A stretch of DNA of 41,603 bases from Ignavibacteria bacterium UBA2360 (GTDB lineage Bacteria; Bacteroidota; Ignavibacteria; Tepidaquicellales; OLB5), in the NCBI GenBank assembly GCA_002344125.1, contig DDTQ01000012.1:507058-548660 (forward strand). The letters are read 5' to 3'. Below the pieces are notes generated by a model, which was not told the origin of the DNA, ran no database searches, and worked only from the letters and a program-made list of their open reading frames with translations. The translations under genes were made by a program, and so were the position numbers. Each line of letters opens with the position of its first letter. The first letter of the stretch is position 1. Shown piece after piece: positions 25,538-33,150 of the stretch.

Positions 25538-26294
25538 AAGCGTTCTTTTAATACTTTGTGTTATACTTACATCTTCAATTTTTGCGCAGAGCAAAATTAG
25601 CAAAAATTCCAGGGAAACTTTCAGCCGAATTGAACTTAGTTTCAGCATCGGTTACTCAAGGCCGCTTCTTGAAGCATACGGTAATAATGTCACAATAAAT
25701 TCAGCTGAAGATGTTCTTACTATCGATGGCAAAAAACTTATTGACTCCGATAATTTGGGTACAAATAAAGGTTATGGTGTACAGACCTATTTAAAATATA
25801 GCTTATTAAAAAAGGGATATGTAAAGGCTCTTTTTAATTTGGGATACAATGCTCTCACTGGCAATTATCCCGGACCATCTGATTATGATATTGGGGTAAG
25901 GATACAGACTTTTTCAGTCGGCCTCGGCGCTGAGGTTAATCCCTTGGGACACAATTCCGTTGTATATCCTGCTGTCTTCGGTTTAATGAGAATGAATTTT
26001 ATGGGAGGAGAAACGTATCATAAAGCGGGACTCGATTTTTTTGAAGTGAAACCGCGTTATGGTTACACAGCCGGATTCAAAGTTTACTTCAGAGTAAAAA
26101 ATACGATCGATCTGTTCACAGGCTACAGCTACAGCTACGATAACACCTGGGGGAAGCAAACAGAAGATAACATCACCACCACAGGAAGGACAATTCCGTT
26201 CAGAGATGAAAAAAGCGCTGTCAACGGACTTACCTCAAACCGAAGGGTCGCTTACTGGGGCTTATATTTGGGTATGAATTTTTTCTTTAAATAA
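25524..26294 (+). CDS. predicted outer-membrane beta-barrel protein
   Basis: A 256-residue protein of unknown function. The ATG at 25524 is preferred because AAAGGGGAG lies immediately upstream and it gives a clean signal peptide (LKIKSVLLILCVILTSSIFAQ); an ATG 27 bases earlier does not. The mature part has alternating aromatic/polar strands (VRIQTFSVGLGAEV, YTAGFKVYFRV, LFTGYSYSYDN) and ends YWGLYLGMNFFFK, as outer-membrane barrels do. Its start overlaps the iscS end by 14 bases, so it is probably translated with the Fe-S genes. Why an outer-membrane protein should be coupled to iscS is not clear. Confidence 0.65.
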   Translation: MLKIKSVLLILCVILTSSIFAQSKISKNSRETFSRIELSFSIGYSRPLLEAYGNNVTINSAEDVLTIDGKKLIDSDNLGTNKGYGVQTYLKYSLLKKGYVKALFNLGYNALTGNYPGPSDYDIGVRIQTFSVGLGAEVNPLGHNSVVYPAVFGLMRMNFMGGETYHKAGLDFFEVKPRYGYTAGFKVYFRVKNTIDLFTGYSYSYDNTWGKQTEDNITTTGRTIPFRDEKSAVNGLTSNRRVAYWGLYLGMNFFFK

Positions 26295-26413
26295 ACTATT
26301 TTCGAAGCAATAAAAAATTTTTAGAAAGCCGAAAAAGTTTTATGCATTCCCCCTCTACTTCGGGGAGAATTTCATCCGCAGCCGGGTGAGAGCAAAAAAC
26401 AATACTTGTGTTG

Positions 26414-26468
26414 CCACGACCTTTAGGTCGTGGAATAAGAATTCCGTTTCTTTCCGGGCTTTAGCCCG
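26414..26468. repeat. two REP-like hairpins upstream of the IscA-type gene
   Basis: CCACGACC/GGTCGTGG with loop TTTA (26414-26433) and CGGGCT/AGCCCG with loop TT (26455-26468). Both lie in the 232-base gap between the barrel gene and the IscA-type gene. Confidence 0.7.
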
Positions 26469-26526
26469 CATTTAGAGATTCAAAACATAAACAGAGCAGC
26501 GTTAAACAAACTAAATATATATAATT

Positions 26527-26907
26527 ATGTCAGATACAAACGTAGTAACACCGCAGATCAGCGCGCCTCAGGTTACTGATGGTATAGTGCTAACCGAAAA
26601 AGCTATCGGTGAAGTAAAAAAGATCATGAGCGAAAACTCTATCCCCGAAGATTATGTTCTTAGAATAGGGGTCAAAGGCGGCGGATGCTCCGGGCTTACA
26701 TATACCCTGGGATTCGATGCCGAACTTAAAGCCAATGATAAGATATTAACATACGATAATATCAGGGTTGCGGTTGACTGGAAGAGTATTCTATATCTAA
26801 CCGGCACAACAGTTGATTATACCGATGGTCTAACAGGCAAAGGGTTCGTTTTCAACAATCCTTCAGCCAAAAAAACTTGCGGCTGCGGAAGTTCTTTCGG
26901 CGTCTAA
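26527..26907 (+). CDS. A-type Fe-S carrier (IscA/ErpA/SufA family)
   Basis: A 126-residue protein of the HesB/IscA family that carries Fe-S clusters to targets. The three conserved cysteines are Cys54 (GGGCSG) and Cys118/Cys120 (TCGCG). The first 20 residues are a Thr/Pro/Gln-rich lead not seen in the shortest members. It belongs with the upstream regulator and desulfurase, but a repeat-containing gap separates it from them. Whether it is IscA, ErpA or SufA cannot be told from sequence by eye. Confidence 0.92.
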   Translation: MSDTNVVTPQISAPQVTDGIVLTEKAIGEVKKIMSENSIPEDYVLRIGVKGGGCSGLTYTLGFDAELKANDKILTYDNIRVAVDWKSILYLTGTTVDYTDGLTGKGFVFNNPSAKKTCGCGSSFGV

Positions 26908-27018
26908 TTCTTTTTGTAACAACCCCGAAGGTCTTTGACCTGCTGACCAAGAAATATATAGATAAGCAGGGGTGACATTATTTAATTCACCGCTTCACAA
27001 AAAAATTAAATTTTACCT

Positions 27019-27789
27019 ATGAAAAATAAAAGCAGGAGAGAATTCATCAGAACTTCTGCGCTGGGTGCGGTTTCGCTCGGACTTTTTAACAATTTTGAAA
27101 TTTCAAATAAATACTATAACCAAAGCGGCAGGGCTTTGGAATCCAAAGGAGGATATTTAAAAATGGCTTATGAATGGAAATTCAACCCGCGTCCATACAG
27201 CGATGAAGAAGCAAAATCATTGTTAAAAGATGTTATCGACGCAGAAACTACCGACTGGCATTACAATACTCACCACAAAGGTTATGTTACCTTTCTGAAT
27301 AATATCGAAAAGGAACTGGAATCTGCTGATCTCTCTAAAGCCAACGGAAACTGGTCAGATCTTGGTGAACTTAAACGCCGCTTCACATGGAACCATTCCG
27401 GTGCGTATCTGCATGATGTGTATTGGGATAACATGGGCGGTGACGGGGATATTTCAAAAGGTCCCGATGTTAAAGCTGCCATCGAAGCCAATTGGGGCTC
27501 CGTTGATAACTGGAAAGCTGAATTTAAAGCATGCGCGGTTGCTGCAAAATTAAGCGGCTGGGGTTTGCTTGTGTTCGATAGACTCTATTCCGGCAGATTG
27601 ATAAACGTCCTTGTTGATGAGCACCAGTACGGCGCAATTTGGGGCGGCGTGCCATTAGTTGCATGTGATGTTTTTGAACATGCTTACTATCACAAAGATG
27701 GACCAGGAAGAGCGAAATATATTGATAACTTCATCAATAATCTCAACTGGGCTCGCATTAATGATAGATTTAATAAGTATTGCAAATAA
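27019..27789 (+). CDS. Fe/Mn superoxide dismutase with Tat signal
   Basis: A 256-residue superoxide dismutase. A twin-arginine signal (SRREFIRTSALGAVSLGLF, from residue 5) implies export. Metal ligands by alignment are His81 (DWHYNTHH), His132 (YLHDVYW), Asp217 and His221 (CDVFEHAYY). Gly128 stands where Fe-type enzymes have Gln, and His202 in VDEHQ lies 15 residues before the Asp ligand, where the mycobacterial enzyme has an active-site His; metal preference is therefore uncertain. An internal ATG at 27163 with a strong AAAGGAGG site could make a cytosolic form lacking the first 48 residues. It stands alone with its own terminator-like hairpin. Confidence 0.9.
   Translation: MKNKSRREFIRTSALGAVSLGLFNNFEISNKYYNQSGRALESKGGYLKMAYEWKFNPRPYSDEEAKSLLKDVIDAETTDWHYNTHHKGYVTFLNNIEKELESADLSKANGNWSDLGELKRRFTWNHSGAYLHDVYWDNMGGDGDISKGPDVKAAIEANWGSVDNWKAEFKACAVAAKLSGWGLLVFDRLYSGRLINVLVDEHQYGAIWGGVPLVACDVFEHAYYHKDGPGRAKYIDNFINNLNWARINDRFNKYCK
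27145..27165 (+). promoter_or_regulatory. internal ribosome binding site and ATG in the SOD gene
   Basis: AAAGGAGG (27145-27152) is followed after 10 bases by ATG (27163-27165), in frame with the SOD. The ATG starts MAYEWKFNPRPYS, close to where a non-exported SOD would begin. The outer start at 27019 has no comparable site. Confidence 0.55.
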
Positions 27790-27812
27790 ACCTCTGCAAT
27801 TACTGAAATTAA

Positions 27813-27846
27813 AACAGGCAGGTGTAATTTAACCTGCCCTGTTTAT
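27813..27846 (+). terminator. terminator-like hairpin after the SOD
   Basis: ACAGGCAGGT pairs with ACCTGCCCTGT apart from one bulged C, followed by TTATTAT. The T-tract is short, so the call is moderate. Confidence 0.5.
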
Positions 27847-27887
27847 TATATGTAAATCAATTAAATTACTTATTATATTTGGTACAA

Positions 27888-28439
27888 TTGAAAAAATTAA
27901 CGTTCTTTATTATTTTTGCTTTATTATTGTTCATTTCCGCCTGCGGCAAAAAGGATGAAAACTCCTCCAATAAAACCGGTGAAAATACTCCTGGTGAATT
28001 TGCGTGGAATGATGACATCAACACATCAAGCATTCCTGATTTCCCCGTTAAGGGAATGATAGGCGGCAAAGAAGTTCAGTTTGCTTATATAAATTTCGAA
28101 AAATGGCGCGGCTCAAATGACCATGTGATAAATTTTTCGCTTGTTAAACCTGAACAGAACTGCGGATTCATTGAGAACTTTGAAGGATTCACGCTCATTA
28201 ACAAAGGCGGTGAAATTAAACAGGGTCCGTTCGTTAAATCAAAATTTGCCGATGACCCGAAAACTTATACCGCAAGTATTAAACAGGGTGGCAACAGATC
28301 AACTGATACCTGGAACTGCGCAATGGAAATTGAAAGTATAACCGATAAAACAGTAAAGGGCAAACTTGTCATCTTCTTTAACGATGCCTCAAGGAGCTGG
28401 GTGGCAGGCAGATTTGAAGCTGCTTTATGTAACAATTGA
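27888..28439 (+). CDS. predicted lipoprotein, unknown function
   Basis: A 183-residue protein with a lipoprotein signal (KKLTFFIIFALLLFISAC; lipidated Cys about position 18). The TTG at 27888 is chosen since it gives a standard Lys-Lys start; a TTG three codons earlier is also open. After a Ser/Thr/Asn linker the mature part has about 130 residues with two or three further cysteines and a beta-rich look. No family was recognised. A second small lipoprotein starts 40 bases after its stop. Confidence 0.7.
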   Translation: MKKLTFFIIFALLLFISACGKKDENSSNKTGENTPGEFAWNDDINTSSIPDFPVKGMIGGKEVQFAYINFEKWRGSNDHVINFSLVKPEQNCGFIENFEGFTLINKGGEIKQGPFVKSKFADDPKTYTASIKQGGNRSTDTWNCAMEIESITDKTVKGKLVIFFNDASRSWVAGRFEAALCNN

Positions 28440-28479
28440 TCTCATAAATAAAATATAATTTAACAACTAAAACCATAGC

Positions 28480-28980
28480 ATGAAAACAAAATTCAAATTA
28501 TTTATTCTGGTTTTTACAGCTGTTCTCATAGCCTTTTCCGGATGCGGTAAAACCGATCAGAAGACCGAAGGCGATAAAAAAGATTCAACTAAACAGAACT
28601 CTACCGATCAAACACAGGTAGCTGGTGAAAATAAAAATCAAACAAATACTCCCGGCACTACAAATGAGCTTGGAATAAAAGAAGGTATGCCCTCTGACTA
28701 TCCCTCAGATGTTCCGCAGCCTGTTAACTCAAAATGCCTGGGCTCTCTCAACACTACCGAAGGAACTGTGGTAACGTTTGAATCAACAGATAAACCTAAA
28801 GCAATTCTTGCGCCGTTTGGCGAAGCTGTTGAAAAAGCCGGCTTCAAAAAAGGTGAAGGCGAAATGATGAGCGATGATGGCGGTATGGTTATGTGGACAA
28901 AAGATAAACGCGAAGTAAGCATTATGCTTGCATGGGATAAAGAAAAAAGCAATTCATCGGTTGTTGTAACTTACAGATAA
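28480..28980 (+). CDS. predicted lipoprotein, unknown function
   Basis: A 166-residue protein with a lipoprotein signal ending IAFSGC (Cys about 22). A polar, charged linker rich in Lys, Asp, Thr and Gln (about 23-65) precedes a small folded domain (about 70-166) containing YPSDVPQPVN, found in several small Bacteroidota-type lipoproteins. No enzymatic motif is seen. It lies between the other lipoprotein and the large T9SS protein, all on one strand with short gaps, so they may share a transcript. Confidence 0.7.
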   Translation: MKTKFKLFILVFTAVLIAFSGCGKTDQKTEGDKKDSTKQNSTDQTQVAGENKNQTNTPGTTNELGIKEGMPSDYPSDVPQPVNSKCLGSLNTTEGTVVTFESTDKPKAILAPFGEAVEKAGFKKGEGEMMSDDGGMVMWTKDKREVSIMLAWDKEKSNSSVVVTYR

Positions 28981-29005
28981 TAGAAGTAACAATTTTAATA
29001 GAATT

Positions 29006-31498
29006 TTGAAAGCAAAATACAAAATATTGAGCATAGCCCTTTTGCTGTGCTCAATATTTATTTTTATGCCCTTTCTTAATACTGTTTACTCACAGTATCC
29101 GGTTGTATTTGTTTCGCGCAATATGACTTCCGGCGGCAGTGTTTACTATCCCCAGGCAACCCTCCTGCCGGGTATGGGGCCCTTTTCAAGGGCTGCGGTT
29201 GTTGGGGGCAGACTCCTCGTCCGCGAATCAAACGGCACGCTCCGCGTGCTGGTTGATAGCACTATGCTCTTCGGCTCCACCAGGCTGATCGATGTTTCTG
29301 ATCCCGGGGTTTACTGGAACGCCTCCAAAATAGTTTTTGCCGGTATCGAGCACCGCGATAGCAGCTGGCGTATCTATGAAATTCGCGCCGATGGTACCGG
29401 TTTCAAAAAAATTACTCACAGTTCGCGCAATATTGATCTCTCGCAGTTTGGGCCCATTGCTTACAAGTTCGTGAAATATGATGACCTTGACCCGTGTTAC
29501 CTGCCTGATGGCAGAATTTGCTTTTCCAGCACCCGCTATCCTGCGCTGTCGCAGTATTCCGCAGGGCGCGTTACTAACCTGTATCTGATTGATACAAATT
29601 CACAGAATCTCAACAGGATCACTACTGAACGTAACGGAGCGGATGAGCCGACAATCGATCCTGTAAGCGGCAAAATAGTTTACAGCCGCTGGTGGCTTAA
29701 TATAGATCATCCGTCAATTTTAACACCCCATGGGATAACTCGCGATTCCGCCCTCGCTGTCACAAATGATATTGGTAATGTTTGGTCCGCTGCTAAGATA
29801 AGGCCAGATGGCGATGGACTTGTCTTCTATGCGGGCACCGGAAACTGGCGAGTTGGACAAAATAATTATCGCCCTTCGCTGCTGAGCGATGGCAGAATGC
29901 TTAGCTTATTCACCCCTGATTTCGCTATGGCATTCACGTCCGGAAGCTCGGGCATTCGATTGTTTGAACCCGGGAACAGTTATGGTTCATATGTTGCCGG
30001 GGTAAATCCCGCTGCAATGCAGCTATACATTAATAATCCGCCATCTTATGGCACCATGCAGCCGCCATATGCGGTTGATCCGGTTGAGCTTCCTGATAAT
30101 AAGATCTTGATTTCCTACGCTTCCCAGGTCGAAAACCAGGATTACGCTTTATACACAGTCAACTTAAACGGCGGCGGTTTAACACCCTTTTTTGATATAG
30201 CCGGCAAAATGGAGCTTAACGCGGAAGTTCTGCTTCCTAAACCTGTTCCGCCGGTCTTGCTGGATGCGGCTACGGAAATTGCCGATGAGCTTCCGCCCAC
30301 AATTGATCCCTCTACATGGTTCAAGGATGGAGGTTTCAGGTTTGATTGCGTGAATATGTTCACCAATGGCGATATTGATGACCCTATGCAGGATGGGCCG
30401 CCAATTACCAGGTTTGCAAGGATCAATTTCTTCTTAAGTTTTCAGCGGCAGGATTCAACCGGCCGTGATACAGCCATTTTCTTTTCAGATGCTCCCGTTT
30501 TTCACACCGGGCAAATTGCGATGGATAATGTCCCCGCAAATGTTTCTATGTTTGAGCAGGTTGTCGATTCAAGCGGCAAAGTTCTGCGCGGTTCCACGGG
30601 ACAGGTAGCCCACGTTATTGGGATGAATTACGGTAAACACGGCACCGGGACCAAATGCGTTGGATGCCACGCCGGGCATACAGAAATACCTGTGCCGCCC
30701 ACAATTTCTGAAGCGGCATTCTTCAATACTTCTACATCTGCAGCGGTTACACAGAGTTCATTTAAGTTTATCAGCGATTCTGTTCAATACCCGGGCAGGA
30801 TGGTTGTTGACCGCAAAGCGCGCAATGATTCACTCAAAGTAAACTGGATCGCCAACGGGATAAGCGATGAGTTTGTTAACCTTAAATGGAATATCCCAAT
30901 TGATGTGCGTCACTTAACCATTTTTAACATCAGGCCGAATGTTTCAACCAATACAAATATTCAGGTAACCGATTGCGAAGTTATTTGCTATTTTAACGGC
31001 AGCGAAGTTACAAGGATTGTAAGCACAGGACCCATAAGCCCAAACGGGACTATTATCAATATAAGCGGTACTCCTCAGATCAATGAATTGAAGGTTATTG
31101 TGAAATCGTTTACGGGATTGATCAACGGCGAAAGTAAAGCCGGTCTTGCCGAAATTGAAACAAACGCCCGTATTTCATATTATGATCTCTTCGGAATTCA
31201 GACAATTTCTGAAATTGCAGATAAATTTTCTCTTGGACAGAATTACCCCAACCCGTTTAATCCTTCAACCAAAATACGGTATTCTATCCCCAAAGCCTCA
31301 TACTTCGGCAATTTTGTGCGGCTGATTGTTTATGATATTACCGGCAGGGAAGTGGCGCAGCTTGTAAACCAGGTACAGCGTTCCGGCGTATATGAAGTTG
31401 ATTTTAACGCCGCGAATTTTGCCAGTGGCATCTACTTCTACAAACTCACAGTTGATAACAAATTCTCAGACGTAAAAAAAATGGTCGTATTGAAGTAA
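29006..31498 (+). CDS. T9SS-exported beta-propeller-like protein with CxxCH
   Basis: An 830-residue secreted protein beginning at a TTG. A signal peptide covers about residues 1-29. The N-terminal half has TolB/PD40-like repeats (LPDGRICFSSTRYP, IDPVSGKIVYSRWW, LSDGRMLSLFTPD, LPDNKILISYAS), suggesting a propeller. CVGCH at 551-555 is a c-type heme attachment pattern. A beta-sandwich-like stretch follows, and the last 85 residues are a T9SS type-A sorting domain (LGQNYPNPFNPSTKI to VKKMVVLK). The propeller-plus-CxxCH layout recalls multi-domain cytochromes such as hydrazine synthase alpha subunits, but only as a loose resemblance. Function is unknown; an extracellular redox role is a guess. 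Confidence 0.85.
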   Translation: MKAKYKILSIALLLCSIFIFMPFLNTVYSQYPVVFVSRNMTSGGSVYYPQATLLPGMGPFSRAAVVGGRLLVRESNGTLRVLVDSTMLFGSTRLIDVSDPGVYWNASKIVFAGIEHRDSSWRIYEIRADGTGFKKITHSSRNIDLSQFGPIAYKFVKYDDLDPCYLPDGRICFSSTRYPALSQYSAGRVTNLYLIDTNSQNLNRITTERNGADEPTIDPVSGKIVYSRWWLNIDHPSILTPHGITRDSALAVTNDIGNVWSAAKIRPDGDGLVFYAGTGNWRVGQNNYRPSLLSDGRMLSLFTPDFAMAFTSGSSGIRLFEPGNSYGSYVAGVNPAAMQLYINNPPSYGTMQPPYAVDPVELPDNKILISYASQVENQDYALYTVNLNGGGLTPFFDIAGKMELNAEVLLPKPVPPVLLDAATEIADELPPTIDPSTWFKDGGFRFDCVNMFTNGDIDDPMQDGPPITRFARINFFLSFQRQDSTGRDTAIFFSDAPVFHTGQIAMDNVPANVSMFEQVVDSSGKVLRGSTGQVAHVIGMNYGKHGTGTKCVGCHAGHTEIPVPPTISEAAFFNTSTSAAVTQSSFKFISDSVQYPGRMVVDRKARNDSLKVNWIANGISDEFVNLKWNIPIDVRHLTIFNIRPNVSTNTNIQVTDCEVICYFNGSEVTRIVSTGPISPNGTIINISGTPQINELKVIVKSFTGLINGESKAGLAEIETNARISYYDLFGIQTISEIADKFSLGQNYPNPFNPSTKIRYSIPKASYFGNFVRLIVYDITGREVAQLVNQVQRSGVYEVDFNAANFASGIYFYKLTVDNKFSDVKKMVVLK

Positions 31499-31508
31499 AT
31501 AGTCAGCA

Positions 31509-31550
31509 CTCCCACTTTAAGGCCAAAGGACTGGCGAAGACATGTGGGAG
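31509..31550. repeat. CTCCCAC hairpin with loop insert
   Basis: CTCCCAC (31509-31515) pairs with GTGGGAG (31544-31550). The loop contains GGACTGGCGAAGACA (31528-31542), which matches the loop word found at 1464-1478 and, less closely, in the array. Confidence 0.65.
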
Positions 31551-31588
31551 CAGGAGGGGGATAGATTTCTATACCCGCATAGTCTCTT

Positions 31589-31627
31589 CCCGTCTCCGCA
31601 TAGTCTCTCCGAAGGAGGACTTTGCGG
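31589..31627. repeat. degenerate CGCAGAGTC-family repeat
   Basis: CCCGTCTCCGCATAGTCTC followed by GGAGGACTTTGCGG; related to the repeats at 60-87 and 7479-7517 but with a weakened stem. Confidence 0.55.
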
Positions 31628-31705
31628 TAGATTGAAGCAATATTATAAGATAATTTACTAATCTGAATTGCTCTTATTGCCTTTTACTACTGCCTTTTCA
31701 CTTAA

Positions 31706-32062
31706 TTAAAACCACCATTTCTTTTTCTTCTCCTTAACTTCAACCCATACCTCATCATTTTCAATTTTAACTTCATATGTTTCAAGCGATGCGCTCAAAC
31801 CCTTGCACTCCGGCGGTACCTTGCCTGTTTCAAGACTGAACTGCCAGCCGTGTATGGGACATGCCACAAATAACGATTCATCCAGGTAACCCTCATTCAT
31901 TACATTGGACTGGTTATGCGGGCATACATTCGATACCGCATAAATTTTCTCGCCAACCTTAAAAACGGCAATATCCGTATCTTCAGCAATCGTGAATTTC
32001 CGCCCGCGCCTGTTAGGCAGCTCGCTTACTTTGCATACTTTTTTATAGTTGGGTTCACTCAT
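31706..32062 (-). CDS. Rieske-type [2Fe-2S] ferredoxin-like protein
   Basis: A 118-residue Rieske protein. The two cluster-binding motifs are CPHN and CPIHGW, 16 residues apart between the first motif's His and the second Cys, as in the small subunits of nitrite reductase and the ferredoxins of ring-hydroxylating dioxygenases. The start is the ATG at 32062, which overlaps the stop of the toxin gene as ATGA; a longer frame has no better start. It ends with a KKKKWWF tail. Its redox partner is not visible. Coupling to a toxin gene is odd and probably reflects the cassette history of the region. Confidence 0.87.
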   Translation of the reverse strand: MSEPNYKKVCKVSELPNRRGRKFTIAEDTDIAVFKVGEKIYAVSNVCPHNQSNVMNEGYLDESLFVACPIHGWQFSLETGKVPPECKGLSASLETYEVKIENDEVWVEVKEKKKKWWF

Positions 32063-32352
32063 AAAGGCAAATTCTTTGGATTCTGTCTTGTATCCCAAAT
32101 GTGAAGAATTTCAATGGTATCGTCATTGATTCTGTAGATTATGTTATAAGGTTTGGTAACGAAAACATGATAACCTTTTTTATTTATAATTTTACCGGAA
32201 TAAGGAAATACAGAAATAGTCTCTAAGGCATTATTTAATTGTTCAAATATTTGTAAAGGAATTTTATGACCTCCGGTTTCATCGAAATAGTATTTTAAAA
32301 TATCATATCGATTTTGCTCTGCTTTTAGTGATAAAATTACCTTTTCAGCCAT
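32059..32352 (-). CDS. RelE/ParE-family toxin, copy 2
   Basis: A 97-residue protein of the RelE/ParE superfamily. Typical features are the N-terminal helices (AEQNRYDILKYYFDETG), YNIIYRINDDTIEILHIWDTRQNP and a short basic C terminus. Members either cleave mRNA on the ribosome or poison gyrase; which applies cannot be told. The start overlaps the antitoxin gene end by 16 bases, and the stop overlaps the Rieske start by ATGA. It has the same length and C terminus (KNLPL) as the other toxin but a very different middle. Confidence 0.82.
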   Translation of the reverse strand: MAEKVILSLKAEQNRYDILKYYFDETGGHKIPLQIFEQLNNALETISVFPYSGKIINKKGYHVFVTKPYNIIYRINDDTIEILHIWDTRQNPKNLPL

Positions 32353-32567
32353 TCCAGAATTTTTTTATCAGCCTCTTCTTTTGTTATAACTTCTCCTCTT
32401 TCAATTTGCCTTTCACTTTCCTCAATTTCTTTCAATTGCCAGTCTTCCAATTCAGGCATCGGTGAATTTATATTTTCGAGTGCAATAAGGATAAATTCAA
32501 GCATTTTTTCATCGCTAACAGCCTCTACTTCCCGAACTATTGATTTCTTTAATTCTGCAGTTGTCAT
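32337..32567 (-). CDS. antitoxin, copy 2
   Basis: A 76-residue acidic helical protein, upstream of and overlapping the toxin, in the place and size of an antitoxin. It starts MTTAELK and ends ITKEEADKKILEWLKR, which would contact the toxin. The first residues and the C-terminal end resemble those of the copy-1 antitoxin, while the middle differs. It resembles addiction-module-component-type antitoxins. The 64 bases around its start are identical to those at 33144-33207. Confidence 0.72.
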   Translation of the reverse strand: MTTAELKKSIVREVEAVSDEKMLEFILIALENINSPMPELEDWQLKEIEESERQIERGEVITKEEADKKILEWLKR

Positions 32568-32624
32568 AATATTACTTTCTATAATTTGTATAATATAATA
32601 ACAATTTACCGTTTATTTAATTCC
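32561..32624. repeat. 64-bp exact repeat, inner copy
   Basis: Identical to 33144-33207. Read on the minus strand it runs from a remnant of the last codons of the metallo-hydrolase gene, through the likely TA promoter and operator, to the first residues of the antitoxin. It includes TTGT and ACAA arms around an AT-rich core that could be an antitoxin operator. Confidence 0.93.
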
Positions 32625-32635
32625 GATATTTTCAC

Positions 32636-32929
32636 TTATAAAGGTAAATTCTTTGGATCTTGCCTGTTATCCCAAATTTGCAGGATCAAAATTTCTTCGT
32701 TTTCAATTCTGTATATGATACTGTAGTTGTCTTTATATAAAATCCTTGCATTTTTACTTTTGTAAGCAACGCCAAGTTCAGGGAAGTAACTTAAGTATTC
32801 TATAATATTTCTTATTTTATTATCCAGTTTTGTAAGAGTACTTTTTGGTGTTCCGCTTTCATGGTAGAAATTCAGTATATCAAACCTGTCAATTTTTGCC
32901 TGCGGGGTCCAGACTATTCTTGCAGCCAT
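32636..32929 (-). CDS. RelE/ParE-family toxin, copy 1
   Basis: A 97-residue RelE/ParE-type toxin: AKIDRFDILNFYHESGTPKS, YSIIYRIENEEILILQIWDNRQDP and the C-terminal KNLPL. It overlaps its antitoxin by 16 bases. Compared with copy 2 it keeps the ends of the protein but little of the middle. After its TAA, about ten bases resemble the start of the Rieske gene (ATAAGTGA against ATGAGTGA), and the remnant of the metallo-hydrolase end follows. Confidence 0.82.
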   Translation of the reverse strand: MAARIVWTPQAKIDRFDILNFYHESGTPKSTLTKLDNKIRNIIEYLSYFPELGVAYKSKNARILYKDNYSIIYRIENEEILILQIWDNRQDPKNLPL

Positions 32930-33150
32930 TTATCAATCTCAGCATTAAGTTCATCATTTGTGATAAATAATCCTTGTTCTGCTTCTTTGAGACTGATCTC
33001 TAATCTTTGTTTTTGTTCTTCAGTCAGTTTTGGCTCTTTATTCCTTAAGAATTTGTTTTCGATAAACAATTTCAAAAATTCCAGCTGCTTTTCATCATCA
33101 ATTCTGTGAATGTCCTTAAAAAGGCTTTCTTTTAACTCTGCTGTTGTCAT
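32914..33150 (-). CDS. antitoxin, copy 1
   Basis: A 78-residue acidic helical protein beginning MTTAELK and ending ITNDELNAEIDKWLQE, paired with and overlapping the toxin at 32636-32929. Its start is preceded by the 64-base repeat. It begins 38 bases after the metallo-hydrolase stop on the same strand. Confidence 0.72.
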   Translation of the reverse strand: MTTAELKESLFKDIHRIDDEKQLEFLKLFIENKFLRNKEPKLTEEQKQRLEISLKEAEQGLFITNDELNAEIDKWLQE

